NCBI RefSeq assembly: GCF_004343775.1
Contig: NZ_PTXL01000006.1
Span: 124,001-188,000 of the forward strand
Length of the DNA: 64,000 nt
Direction: 5' to 3'
From: Burkholderia sp. SRS-46
GTDB taxonomy: Bacteria; Pseudomonadota; Gammaproteobacteria; Burkholderiales; Burkholderiaceae
Shown here: positions 1 to 7,425 of the stretch, piece by piece
Layout of the letters: each line of letters starts with the position of its first letter
Numbering within the stretch: position 1 is the first letter of the stretch
The notes under the pieces: generated by a model
Seen by the model: only the letters and a program-made list of their open reading frames with translations
Told to the model about the DNA's origin: nothing
Databases searched by the model: none
Made by a program: the position numbers and the translations under genes

Positions 1-396
1 CAGGCCGAGCGCGATCACGAGCGCGACCGCGCCGAACGTGCCGATCCGCGAATCGTGCATGATGCGCAGCACGTCGTCGCGCGTATAGCCGCCGCCGAAC
101 GCGTCGCAGCTGTCGGCGAGGCCGTCCTCGTGGAACGCGCCGGTCGCGAGCAGCGTCGCGGCGATCGACAGGCCCGCCGCGATCGACGCGGGCAACCCGC
201 GCAGCGCGGCGAGGTAGACGAGCGCGCCCCACGCACCGACGCACGCGCCGACCAGCGGGAAGTAGCGCGCCGCCTGGTCGAGATCGCCGACCGCATAGCC
301 GATCGCGCGCGGCACCGGCACGCGCGTGAAGTAGCCGAGCGCGACGAAGAAATAGCGCAGCTCGGCGCGCAGGCCGCGCGCGCGATCAGGCGTCAC
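1..396 (-). CDS. cobS: Adenosylcobinamide-GDP ribazoletransferase (cobalamin synthase), 3' end missing
   Basis: CobS joins adenosylcobinamide-GDP to alpha-ribazole(-phosphate) in the last assembly step of cobalamin, at the inner membrane. Only the first 132 codons are here; the gene runs off the left edge. I place the start at a GTG at 394-396, which overlaps the 3' end of cobT by 11 bp, so the two genes are translationally coupled. The visible part has the family's N-terminal ELRYFFVALGYFTRVPVP-like stretch, a hydrophobic segment and the polar FHEDGLADSCDAFGGG motif, the conserved acidic motif of the CobS family (about residues 84-98). It is the last visible gene of the B12-riboswitch operon. 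The identification is firm; the exact start is an inference from overlap and homology. Confidence 0.93.
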   Translation of the reverse strand, partial: MTPDRARGLRAELRYFFVALGYFTRVPVPRAIGYAVGDLDQAARYFPLVGACVGAWGALVYLAALRGLPASIAAGLSIAATLLATGAFHEDGLADSCDAFGGGYTRDDVLRIMHDSRIGTFGAVALVIALGL

Positions 397-1438
397 GATT
401 GTCGACGCCGGCGGATTCGAAGCTCGCCATCTCGCTCATGAACGCGGCCGCCGCACGCACGAGCGGCAGCGCGAGCGCCGCGCCCGTGCCCTCGCCGAGC
501 CGCAGGTCGAGCGCGAGCAGCGGCTTCGCGCCGAAATGCTCGAGCATGCGCCGGTGCCCCGCCTCGTTCGACGTGTGCGAGAACACGCAGTAGTCGCGCA
601 CGGCCGGCACGAGCCGCTCGGCGACCAGCAGCGCGGACGTCGCGATGAAGCCGTCGACCAGGATCGTCATCCGCTCGCTCGCCGCGGCGAGATACGCGCC
701 CGTCATCATCGCGATCTCGAAGCCGCCGAACGTCGCGAGTACGTCGAGCGGCTCGGTCGCATCGGGGTGCCGCGCAAGCGCGCGTTCGAGCACCGCGCGC
801 TTGTGCGCGAGCCCCGCGTCGTCGAGGCCCGTGCCGCGGCCGACGCACGCGTCGAGCGGCACGCCGAGCAGCCGGCTCATCAGGCACGCGGCCGACGACG
901 TGTTCGCGATCCCCATCTCGCCGAAGCCGATCACGTTGGTGCCGAGCGCCGCGTGATGGCGCACGCGCGCCGCGCCGGCGGCGAGCGCCGCGAGCGCCTC
1001 GTCGCGCGTCATCGCCGGCTCGTGCGCGAAGTTGCGCGTGCCGCGCGCGACCGGCAGCGCGATCAGCCGGTCCGATGCGGGCAGCGGCGACGCGACGCCC
1101 GCATCGACGATCTCGAGCGTGCTCTGCGCCACGCCCGAGAATGCGTTGATCGCCGCGCCACCGGCGAGGAAGTTCGCGACCATCTGCGCGGTCACGGCCT
1201 GCGGATAGGGGCTCACGCCTTCGGCCGCGATGCCGTGATCGGCCGCGAACACGATCGTCGCCGGGCGCTGCACGAGCGGACGCTCGGTGCGCTGGATCAG
1301 GCCCAGCTGCAGCGCCAGCGCCTCGAGCTGGCCGAGGCTGCCGGGCGGCTTGGTCTTGTGGTCGATCACGTGCTGCAGGCGCGCGCGCAACGGTGCGTCG
1401 AGCGGCGTGATTTCGGGCAGGAAGTCGGTCGTGTTCAT
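386..1438 (-). CDS. cobT: Nicotinate-nucleotide--dimethylbenzimidazole phosphoribosyltransferase
   Basis: CobT transfers phosphoribose from nicotinate mononucleotide to 5,6-dimethylbenzimidazole and so makes the lower-ligand nucleotide used by CobS. The protein has 350 residues, the normal length. Family motifs are visible: FAADHGIAAEGVSPYP near residue 64, GFGEMGIANTSSAA near 170, and LRLGEGTGAALALP near the end, where E316 matches the catalytic glutamate of characterised CobT. The gene lies between btuD (52 bp gap upstream) and cobS (overlapping downstream) and is read leftward. Grouping salvage uptake with late assembly suggests that imported corrinoids are repaired or completed here. Confidence 0.96.
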   Translation of the reverse strand: MNTTDFLPEITPLDAPLRARLQHVIDHKTKPPGSLGQLEALALQLGLIQRTERPLVQRPATIVFAADHGIAAEGVSPYPQAVTAQMVANFLAGGAAINAFSGVAQSTLEIVDAGVASPLPASDRLIALPVARGTRNFAHEPAMTRDEALAALAAGAARVRHHAALGTNVIGFGEMGIANTSSAACLMSRLLGVPLDACVGRGTGLDDAGLAHKRAVLERALARHPDATEPLDVLATFGGFEIAMMTGAYLAAASERMTILVDGFIATSALLVAERLVPAVRDYCVFSHTSNEAGHRRMLEHFGAKPLLALDLRLGEGTGAALALPLVRAAAAFMSEMASFESAGVDNRDA

Positions 1439-1490
1439 CGGGATATCGCCTCGTTTGCGCAGCCGGTGCCGCGCGTCGAAAAAATGGGAT

Positions 1491-2303
1491 TCATCGCCGC
1501 GGCGGCCACGCGGGCAGCAGCGCGTCGCGGCCGTCCTGGCGGATCAGCACCAGCGGATAGCCGAACGCGTCGCTCGCGCGCTCGGGCGTCAACACGTCGT
1601 GCACGGGCCCGGCCCATGCCTGGCCGCAGCCGTCGAGCAGCAGCGCGTGCGTCGCGAAACGGCGCGCGAGATTCAGGTCGTGGCACGAGAACAGCACGGT
1701 ACGCGTGCCGGCGTCGAGCCATGCGGTCAACGCGGTCAGGCAGTCGATCTGGTGATGTAGGTCGAGATGCGCGAGCGGCTCGTCGAGCAGCAGCAGCGGC
1801 GCGTCCTGGCACAGCGTGGCGGCCAGCGCGACGCGCTGCCGCTCGCCGCCGGACAGCGACAGCACGTCGCGCCCGGCGAACGCCGCGAGGCCGAAGGTCG
1901 CGAGCGCGTCGCGCGCGGCCGCGCGGTCGCCGTCGCGCTCCCAGCCCCAGCCGCCGAGATACGGGAAGCGGCTGAGCAGCACCGTGTCGAACACGGTCGC
2001 GCTGAACGCATCGTGCAACTGCTGCGGCATCAGCGCGCGACGCCGCGCGAGCTGCTCGGGCGCCCAGTCGGCAAGCGGCCGGCCGGCGGCTTCCACATGG
2101 CCGCCCGCCGGCGCCCGCAGGCCCGCGAGCGTCGCGAGCAGCGTCGTCTTGCCGGCGCCGTTCGGCCCCGCGACGCACCAGATCTCGCCGGGCCGGAAGG
2201 CCTGCGTGAAGCCGTCCAGCAGCGTGCGCGCGCCAGCCCGCAGCGTCAGGCCGACGGCCGCGCAGGCGATGCCGTCGGCATCGAAGGAGCGGGTTGCGGT
2301 CAT
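1491..2303 (-). CDS. btuD: Cobalamin ABC transporter ATP-binding protein
   Basis: This is a cytoplasmic ATPase of the FecE/BtuD family, 270 residues. The Walker A motif GPNGAGKT is at residues 46-53, the signature LSGGERQ at 150-156, and Walker B LLLLDEP at 170-176, followed by the H-loop region (FSCHD). The start codon overlaps the permease stop by 4 bp (ATGA), so the two are coupled. The family also serves haem and ferric siderophores; cobalamin as substrate is inferred from the B12 riboswitch and BtuB upstream and cobTS downstream. No periplasmic BtuF gene lies in this window; it may be beyond the left edge. Confidence 0.88.
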   Translation of the reverse strand: MTATRSFDADGIACAAVGLTLRAGARTLLDGFTQAFRPGEIWCVAGPNGAGKTTLLATLAGLRAPAGGHVEAAGRPLADWAPEQLARRRALMPQQLHDAFSATVFDTVLLSRFPYLGGWGWERDGDRAAARDALATFGLAAFAGRDVLSLSGGERQRVALAATLCQDAPLLLLDEPLAHLDLHHQIDCLTALTAWLDAGTRTVLFSCHDLNLARRFATHALLLDGCGQAWAGPVHDVLTPERASDAFGYPLVLIRQDGRDALLPAWPPRR

Positions 2304-3304
2304 CGTATCGGCCTCCTCAGCAACATCCAGAGGAACACGGGCACGCCGATCAGCGCGGTCATCACGCCGACCGGCAGCTGCGCGGGCGCGATCACGGTGC
2401 GCGCGAGCAGGTCGGCCGCCATCACGCCGCCGCCGCCCGCGAGCATCGCGGCGGGCAGCAGCATGCGCTGGTCGTTGCCGAACGCGAGACGCAGCGCATG
2501 CGGGACGACGAGGCCGACGAAGCCGATCGTGCCGGCCGTCGTCACCGCGGCGGCCGCGGCCAGCGACGCGACCAGGTAGATCCGCATGCGCAGCCGCGCG
2601 ACCGGCACGCCGAGCGCGAGCGCGGTCGCATCGCCGCGCAGCAGCACGTTCAGCTGCGGCGCGGCCGGCAGCGCGACGCACGCGGCGAACGCGAGCGCGG
2701 CCCACGCGAACCACGGCGTCGTGACGCCGTTCAGGTCGCCGGTCAGCCAGAAGATGATGCCGCGCAACCGCGCATCTGGCGCGAGCGACAGCAGCAGCGT
2801 GACGAGCGCACCCCACCCGGCCGCGATCACGACGCCGATGAGCAGCAGCCGCGGCGATGCGTCGCGCGGGTCGCCGCGCCACAGTTCGCGGCGCGCGAGG
2901 CCGAGCACGAGGCTGACCGACACGAGCGCGCCGGCAAACGCCGACGCATCGACGAGCCACCACGCGCCGCCCGCGATCATCGCGATCAGCGCGAAGCCGG
3001 CCGCGCCGCCCGACACGCCGAGCACGTAAGGCTCGGCGAGCGGATTGCGCAGCAGTACCTGCAGCAGCGCGCCCGCGAGCGCGAGCAGCGCACCGCAGCC
3101 GAAGCCCGCGAGCGCGCGCGGCAAGCGCAGCGTGCGGACGATGTCGGCGAACAGCGACGCATCGCCGCCCGCGTGCGGGACCAGCGACGCGAGCGCCTGC
3201 AGCGGCGAGATCGGCACGCTGCCGATCGTCAGCGACGCGACGAACAGCGCGGCGACCGCGGCCGCGAGCGCGGCCCAGATCGCGGCGGCGCGCGCGGCGC
3301 TCAT
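2300..3304 (-). CDS. btuC: Cobalamin ABC transporter permease (FecCD family)
   Basis: Inner-membrane permease of 334 residues with about ten hydrophobic segments and the FecCD-family hallmarks, including GLVVPHALRLAFGNDQRMLLPAAM-type loops near residues 265-290 (the region that meets the ATPase) and the preceding TAGTIGFVG stretch. It starts 42 bp after the btuB stop and overlaps btuD by 4 bp. The sequence alone cannot separate a B12 permease from a haem or siderophore permease; the riboswitch context argues for corrinoids. Confidence 0.87.
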   Translation of the reverse strand: MSAARAAAIWAALAAAVAALFVASLTIGSVPISPLQALASLVPHAGGDASLFADIVRTLRLPRALAGFGCGALLALAGALLQVLLRNPLAEPYVLGVSGGAAGFALIAMIAGGAWWLVDASAFAGALVSVSLVLGLARRELWRGDPRDASPRLLLIGVVIAAGWGALVTLLLSLAPDARLRGIIFWLTGDLNGVTTPWFAWAALAFAACVALPAAPQLNVLLRGDATALALGVPVARLRMRIYLVASLAAAAAVTTAGTIGFVGLVVPHALRLAFGNDQRMLLPAAMLAGGGGVMAADLLARTVIAPAQLPVGVMTALIGVPVFLWMLLRRPIR

Positions 3305-3346
3305 GCGGCGGCCCGCGCCGCGCCCGCCGGCACGCTACCCGGCCGC

Positions 3347-5269
3347 TTACTGCTGCTGCCAGCCGAGCGTGACGTAGGCGCCGCGCCGCGGCGTGTTGTA
3401 TGCGTAGGCAAGCTCGTAGTCCTTGTCGAGGAGGTTGTCGATGCGCGCGCTGACGTACCACGCCTTCGTGATGTTGTAGCGCGCGGACAGGTTGACGAGC
3501 CCGTAGCCACCGAGCCGCCCGCCGCCCGAATCGTTGCGCGCGCCACTGACGAGCCACTCGCCGCCGACCCGCAACGGGCCGAACGCGCGGCTCGCCGACG
3601 CCGACGCAAAGCGCCGCGCGCGGCGGTCCAGGTCCTGATTCTGCGTTTCGTTGACCGGATTCTGCAAGGTGCCGGCAACCCGCACGTCGGTCGCGCCGAC
3701 GTGCCCCTGCCACGATGCCTCGAGCCCCTGCACCTTCGCGCGGCCGACGTTGCGCGCGACATAGAAGCCGCTGCGCGCGTCGGGCTGGTAGTCGATCAGG
3801 TTCGCGTAGCGGGTCTGGAACGCGGTGACGCGCACGACGCCCACCGCGTCGGACACATACTGCACCGCGGCCTCGACCGAGTGGCTGCGCTCGGGCTGGA
3901 TCGACGCGTTGCCCGAGTTCGGATAATAGAGATCGTTGAAGGTCGGCGCGCGAAACGCGCTCGAATAGCTCGCGGTGACCTTCCACCGGTCGGTGAGCTC
4001 GAGACCGTAGCCGAGATAGTAGGAGTTCGCGCCGCCGAAATCCGAATACTGGTCGCGCCGCACGCTCGCCTGGAACTGCTGGCGGCCGACGCGCCCCGTA
4101 TAGCCGAGCCAGCCGGAATTCACGTGGCGCTGCGGCGCGGAGTACACGTTCGACATGAACTGCTGGTCGAGACGCTCGTAGCCGGCCTGGATCAGGTGAT
4201 CCTGCGCGATCCGGAAATCGTTCTGCCACGTGTACTGGCGATTGTCGGTGTTGAAGTGGTCGGTGTACGCGCCGTTCAGCTGCGTCTGGCTGCGGTCGTT
4301 GCCCGCGGCGACGCTGACGTGCGTCGTCCACCAGTCGAACAGCTTGCCGTTCGCGAACGCGCGCGCCTGCTGCACGCGCGAATAGAGATTGTTCAGGTCG
4401 GTCGGCGCGCCGAACGCATTGTCGTAGCTGTTGTTGCCGTTCGCCTGGAAGTAGCTGACGCCCGCATCCCAGCGCGCATCGAAGCGATGCCGCAGCGATG
4501 CGGTCACGCTCTCGTTGAGGTAGCCGTTCGCGTTCGGGTTCGCGGACGGCCGCTTCGCCGGATCGAGCGCGGAGAAGCCGTTGTCCTTCGCGCGCGCCAC
4601 CGACACGCTGAAGGTCGTCCTGCCGTCGCCGTCGAGCCGGCCCGACACGCCCGCCTGCTGCGTCTGCGTGCCGTAGCTGCCGAGGCCGACCGCGAAGTTG
4701 AAGCGCGGCGGATGGTTGCCGCCGTCCTTCGTGAACACCTGCACGACGCCGCCGATCGCGCCCGAGCCGTACAGCGACGACACGTTGCCGTTCACGATCT
4801 CGACGCGCTGGATCTGGTCGAGCGGCAACTGGCTGAGCTGCGCGTTGCCGAGGCTCGCGGAGTCGACCCGCACGCCGTCGATCAGCACGAGCGACTGGTT
4901 CGATTGCGCGCCGCGCAGGAACAGCGATGCGGTCGCGCCCGGGCCGCCGTTGCGCACGATCTGCGCACCCGGCGCGAACGCGAGCAGGGTCGGCAGGTCG
5001 GCGCCGGGGTGCGCGGCGATGTCCTGCGCATCGAACACGGTCGTTTGCGGAATCGCGTCGGCGAGCGCCTGCGGCGCGCGCTGCGCGGTGACCACCATCG
5101 GCGCGAGCAGCGGCGCGTCGGCGTTCTGCCCGGCGCCCTGCCCGGCGTGCGCGGCGGCGGGTGCGGCGGAGGTGGAAGACGGAGTGTCGGCGGCGGCCGT
5201 CTGCGCGGCGGCCGCGAGCGGCAGCCCGCAGAGCGCGCCGAGCGCGGTGCGGGCGATTGGGGTCAGCAT
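3347..5269 (-). CDS. btuB: TonB-dependent vitamin B12 outer-membrane receptor
   Basis: The protein has 640 residues from the ATG at 5267-5269. An earlier in-frame ATG at 5530 lies inside the riboswitch and is rejected. A signal peptide (MLTPIARTALGALCGLPLAAAAQTAAA) is followed by a low-complexity Ala/Ser linker, a plug domain (PMVVTAQRAPQALAD, then LLAFAPGAQIVRNGGPG, IDGVRVDSASLG and IQRVEIVNGNVSSLYGSGAIGG, residues about 85-190), and a barrel ending in the aromatic-rich strand AYVTLGWQQQ. BtuB takes corrinoids across the outer membrane using TonB energy. It is the first gene after the cobalamin riboswitch, with a weak Shine-Dalgarno sequence that the upstream hairpins could hide. Confidence 0.93.
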   Translation of the reverse strand: MLTPIARTALGALCGLPLAAAAQTAAADTPSSTSAAPAAAHAGQGAGQNADAPLLAPMVVTAQRAPQALADAIPQTTVFDAQDIAAHPGADLPTLLAFAPGAQIVRNGGPGATASLFLRGAQSNQSLVLIDGVRVDSASLGNAQLSQLPLDQIQRVEIVNGNVSSLYGSGAIGGVVQVFTKDGGNHPPRFNFAVGLGSYGTQTQQAGVSGRLDGDGRTTFSVSVARAKDNGFSALDPAKRPSANPNANGYLNESVTASLRHRFDARWDAGVSYFQANGNNSYDNAFGAPTDLNNLYSRVQQARAFANGKLFDWWTTHVSVAAGNDRSQTQLNGAYTDHFNTDNRQYTWQNDFRIAQDHLIQAGYERLDQQFMSNVYSAPQRHVNSGWLGYTGRVGRQQFQASVRRDQYSDFGGANSYYLGYGLELTDRWKVTASYSSAFRAPTFNDLYYPNSGNASIQPERSHSVEAAVQYVSDAVGVVRVTAFQTRYANLIDYQPDARSGFYVARNVGRAKVQGLEASWQGHVGATDVRVAGTLQNPVNETQNQDLDRRARRFASASASRAFGPLRVGGEWLVSGARNDSGGGRLGGYGLVNLSARYNITKAWYVSARIDNLLDKDYELAYAYNTPRRGAYVTLGWQQQ

Positions 5270-5292
5270 CGAAGAAAGTCCAGTGAACCACG

Positions 5293-5345
5293 GCGCGGCC
5301 TGCTTCCCCGCGGGCCGCGCGTCACGGAGCCCGCGTGCGGGCTCC
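5293..5345 (-). promoter_or_regulatory. Expression platform of the B12 riboswitch: two tandem hairpins
   Basis: Between the riboswitch aptamer and btuB are two strong inverted repeats. One has 8-bp arms (5293-5300 with 5313-5320, 12-nt loop). The other has arms ggagcccgc/gcgggctcc at 5326-5345 with almost no loop. Neither is followed on the minus strand by a T-run, so translational control or a switch in base-pairing is more likely than intrinsic termination. This is an inference from position and symmetry. Confidence 0.5.
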
Positions 5346-5350
5346 CCGCC

Positions 5351-5556
5351 TCGGCCGGTATCCGGGCTGGCGGCGTTCCGGCTCGCCTTCCCGCGCGACC
5401 AGCATGCGCAGTGGCCTGCGCCCGCGTGCATGTCGCACACGCCGAGCGCACCCGAGCCGGCCTGCATCGTCCGATGCGGCCGCTTACCGTTGCGGGGGCA
5501 GCGCAGGTTGGCGGCGCGTTGCAGCGCCACGCCCTGCTTCCCGTTTAACCGCGCGT
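5351..5556 (-). promoter_or_regulatory. Cobalamin (B12) riboswitch
   Basis: Read on the minus strand, the element holds the ordered consensus of the cobalamin aptamer: GGGAA near 5536-5545, TGCCCCCGCAACGGTA near 5485-5500, the B12-box core GCCACTG at about 5409-5415, and the closing AGCCCGGATACCGGCC near 5352-5368. It lies directly upstream of btuB, and the whole leftward btuB-btuC-btuD-cobT-cobS run is probably under its control. Binding of adenosyl- or methylcobalamin normally lowers expression of such operons. Confidence 0.93.
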
Positions 5557-5703
5557 TGGCCGCGCGAGCACCGAGGCGGCGCCAGTTTAGGAGCGGGCCG
5601 CGCGAGCGTCAAGAAAGCCTCCCGCCGCACGCAAAACCGGCCCGCGATGCGCCTATTCGCGGCAAGAAGCGGGGGTGTTACGACTGGAAACGTTACAGAT
5701 GTC

Positions 5704-5730
5704 GGAATGCGCGTTATTCCGCGCTAAAAT
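5704..5730 (+). promoter_or_regulatory. Candidate promoter/operator of the ZapB-like-zapA operon
   Basis: A -10-like hexamer TAAAAT sits at 5725-5730, 25 bp before the first start codon. An inverted repeat ggaat-N7-attcc (5704-5720) lies over the -35 to spacer region and could be an operator. No good -35 hexamer is seen. The rest of 5557-5700, between the riboswitch and this site, must hold the leftward btuB promoter, but I cannot place it. Confidence 0.35.
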
Positions 5731-5755
5731 GCTGGGTCTTTAGAGGACGCAGCAG

Positions 5756-6106
5756 ATGCTCAACGAACTCGAAACCCTATCTCAAAACATTGGCCGACTG
5801 ATCGCATTGAATCAGCGCTATCACTCGGAACGTCTCGTGCTCGAGGAGCAGGTCGCGCAATTGCGCGCGGAAACGGACACGGTACGCAGCGAGCTCGCGC
5901 AACTGCGCGAGGAGCGCAATGCGCTCGAGGCGGAACGCGACGCGCTGTCGGCGAAGATCGACGACGCGCAAGTGAAGCTGAACGCGATTCTCGAGAAGCT
6001 GCCGCGCACGAAGAGCGTGGCGGAAGCCGACAACCAGCTCGATCTGCTGGATACCCAGGCGCGCGCCGATCGCGACGACGCAGCCAGCCACGGAGAACAT
6101 GCATGA
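5756..6106 (+). CDS. ZapB-like coiled-coil protein, first gene of the zapA operon
   Basis: Small acidic protein of 116 residues. Residues about 5-85 form an almost continuous coiled coil rich in Leu, Glu, Arg and Gln in heptad spacing (EEQVAQLRAETDTVRSEL and following). The tail is polar and probably disordered. Its stop overlaps the zapA start by 4 bp (ATGA), so the two are coupled. E. coli ZapB, a coiled-coil partner of ZapA at the Z-ring, is shorter and encoded elsewhere; function by analogy is therefore inferred from position and structure. It could instead be a lineage-specific ZapA partner. A GAGGA Shine-Dalgarno supports the ATG used. Confidence 0.8.
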   Translation: MLNELETLSQNIGRLIALNQRYHSERLVLEEQVAQLRAETDTVRSELAQLREERNALEAERDALSAKIDDAQVKLNAILEKLPRTKSVAEADNQLDLLDTQARADRDDAASHGEHA

Positions 6107-6417
6107 GCACCAAGCAGATCGAAGTCTCGATTCTCGGCCAGGCCTATCGGCTTGCCTGTTCGGCCGAGACCGAAGCGGCGCTGCTGGAGGCGGTCGCGCG
6201 TGTCGACGCTGAAATGACGAAGATCCGTTCGAACAGCTCGGTGCGCGGCACTGATCGCATCGCGGTGATGGCGGCGCTGTCGCTCGCGTCGGAACTGCTG
6301 CGGCTGCAAACGAGCGTGCGTCACGGTGAAGCATTTCCGGCGGAAGAAATCCGGCGTACAATGCACCAGATGAACGAACAACTCGGTGCGGTGCTCGCAC
6401 AGCACGAGACGCAGTAA
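6103..6417 (+). CDS. zapA: Cell division protein ZapA
   Basis: ZapA bundles FtsZ filaments and stabilises the Z-ring. The product has 104 residues, the family's usual length. The N-terminal half (KQIEVSILGQAYRLAC, then EAALLEAVARVDAEMTKIR) is the ZapA globular head and the C-terminal half is the dimerising helix (MAALSLASELL through QMNEQLGAVLA). It is coupled to the coiled-coil gene before it, and the 6S RNA gene follows within 85 bp, the arrangement seen widely in proteobacteria. Confidence 0.95.
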   Translation: MSTKQIEVSILGQAYRLACSAETEAALLEAVARVDAEMTKIRSNSSVRGTDRIAVMAALSLASELLRLQTSVRHGEAFPAEEIRRTMHQMNEQLGAVLAQHETQ

Positions 6418-6499
6418 TCTCGAATCGAAGCGTCGATTTCCCTTGATCTCGACGTTCAACGGTGGTCAAATTGGTCCCGTAGATTCACAGTTCAGTCAG

Positions 6500-6680
6500 C
6501 TTCCCTGCCTGGTTCGCCAAGGTCATATATTCCTTGAACCAATGCCATGTGCACGGTTGCGGAAATTTGTAGCACGGGCGCGCGCGTCACTCTGTCTGAT
6601 GTACCCGAAGTGCTGCTAACTGCGACCAATTCTGAACCTCAGGTTCAGGATGCCGGCCTAGCGGCTAAGGCGGGGGCCTA
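6500..6680 (+). ncRNA. ssrS: 6S RNA
   Basis: 6S RNA binds the sigma70 RNA polymerase holoenzyme in stationary phase by mimicking an open promoter. About 180 nt immediately downstream of zapA have the expected form. The 5' end (tccctgcct from 6502) pairs with the 3' end (aggcgggg, 6668-6675) as the closing stem. The 3' half carries the conserved block aactgcgac near 6619-6627, then cctcaggttcagg and tgccggcct. An intrinsic terminator follows at once. The ends are estimated to within a few bases. An ORF called across this region is not real. Confidence 0.9.
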
Positions 6681-6684
6681 TCCA

Positions 6685-6720
6685 ACGGCATCGGGCGATT
6701 CCCGATGCCGTTTCCTTTTT
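6685..6720 (+). terminator. Terminator after 6S RNA
   Basis: A perfect 11-bp stem (acggcatcggg / cccgatgccgt, 6685-6695 with 6701-6711) has a 5-nt loop and is followed by tttccttttt. Confidence 0.85.
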
Positions 6721-6722
6721 CA

Positions 6723-6761
6723 GCGGCCTCTTTAGCGGTCTCTTTTCGTAGCAGCCTCTTT
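6723..6761 (+). repeat. Three short imperfect direct repeats
   Basis: GCGGCCTCTTT (6723-6733), GCGGTCTCTTT (6735-6745) and GCAGCCTCTTT (6751-6761) lie between the 6S RNA terminator and the EVE-domain gene. Each copy differs from the others by one or two bases. No function is known to me. Confidence 0.6.
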
Positions 6762-6779
6762 CTGCGTCGATCACGATCC

Positions 6780-7241
6780 ATGCAATTCTGGCTGATGAAG
6801 TCCGAACCGGACGAAGCGAGCATCGACGATCTCGCGAATGCGCCGCAGCGCACGCTGCCATGGACCGGCGTGCGCAATTATCAGGCGCGTAATTTCATGC
6901 GCGACACGATGAAGATCGGCGACGGCGTGCTGTTCTATCACTCGAGCTGCCCCGAGCCCGGCATCGCGGGCCTCGCCGAAGTGTCGTCGACGCCCTACCC
7001 CGATCCCACGCAGTTCGATCCGAAGAGTCCCTATTACGACTCGAAGTCAACGCAGGACGCGCCGCGCTGGCTGCTCGTCGATGTCCGGTTCGTGAAGAAG
7101 TCGGCGCTCGTGCCGCTCGGCGCGCTGCGCGAACACGACGCGCTCGCCGAGATGCGCGTGCTCGCGAAAGGCAACCGGCTGTCGATCACGCCCGTCACGC
7201 GCACCGAATGGCGCTTCATCACCGAACGGCTGATGAAGTGA
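6780..7241 (+). CDS. EVE domain-containing protein
   Basis: The protein has 153 residues and consists of a single EVE (PUA-like) domain. It opens with the typical MQFWLMKSEPDEASIDDL and has the inner motifs WTGVRNYQARNFMRD and GDGVLFYHSSC (residues about 31-60), which form the pocket that in eukaryotic (THYN1) and bacterial relatives is thought to read modified bases. The start is the ATG at 6780, where family similarity begins; upstream in-frame codons fall in the 6S terminator. The Shine-Dalgarno is poor. The bacterial role is not established; RNA or DNA modification reading is suggested for the family. It is followed by its own terminator. Confidence 0.9.
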   Translation: MQFWLMKSEPDEASIDDLANAPQRTLPWTGVRNYQARNFMRDTMKIGDGVLFYHSSCPEPGIAGLAEVSSTPYPDPTQFDPKSPYYDSKSTQDAPRWLLVDVRFVKKSALVPLGALREHDALAEMRVLAKGNRLSITPVTRTEWRFITERLMK

Positions 7242-7327
7242 GCGCCAACGGGCGAACGTCAAATTTGGTCAACGCAGCGCTGCCCGTCCGGAACTCGCGG
7301 CGCCTTCGCGCAGCCTAAGCAACCGCT

Positions 7328-7357
7328 GCCGGCCGATCGGGCCGGCTGTCGTTTTTT
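7328..7357 (+). terminator. Terminator after the EVE-domain gene
   Basis: The hairpin gccggcc-gatcg-ggccggc (7328-7346) is followed by tgtcgtttttt. Confidence 0.7.
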
Positions 7358-7425
7358 CGTCGCGCGGTCCGCCCGCGTCGTGCACGCGCGAACCGCGTGC
7401 GCGCCCTCGCACAAGGAGTCCAACA

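Noticed and set aside
3347..5530. An upstream ATG that would extend BtuB by 87 residues
   Set aside because: The extra codons are the riboswitch itself, and the signal peptide begins at the ATG at 5269.
2294..5548. A 1084-codon open frame on the plus strand opposite btuD-btuC-btuB, and a 1266-codon minus-strand frame over the same genes
   Set aside because: Composition is Arg/Ala-rich antisense of high-GC coding sequence. The minus frame is the third reading frame of btuB/btuC that happens to run into the true btuD frame.
6547..6735. Small plus-strand frames over 6418-6735
   Set aside because: They overlap the 6S RNA and its terminator, have no Shine-Dalgarno and resemble no protein.
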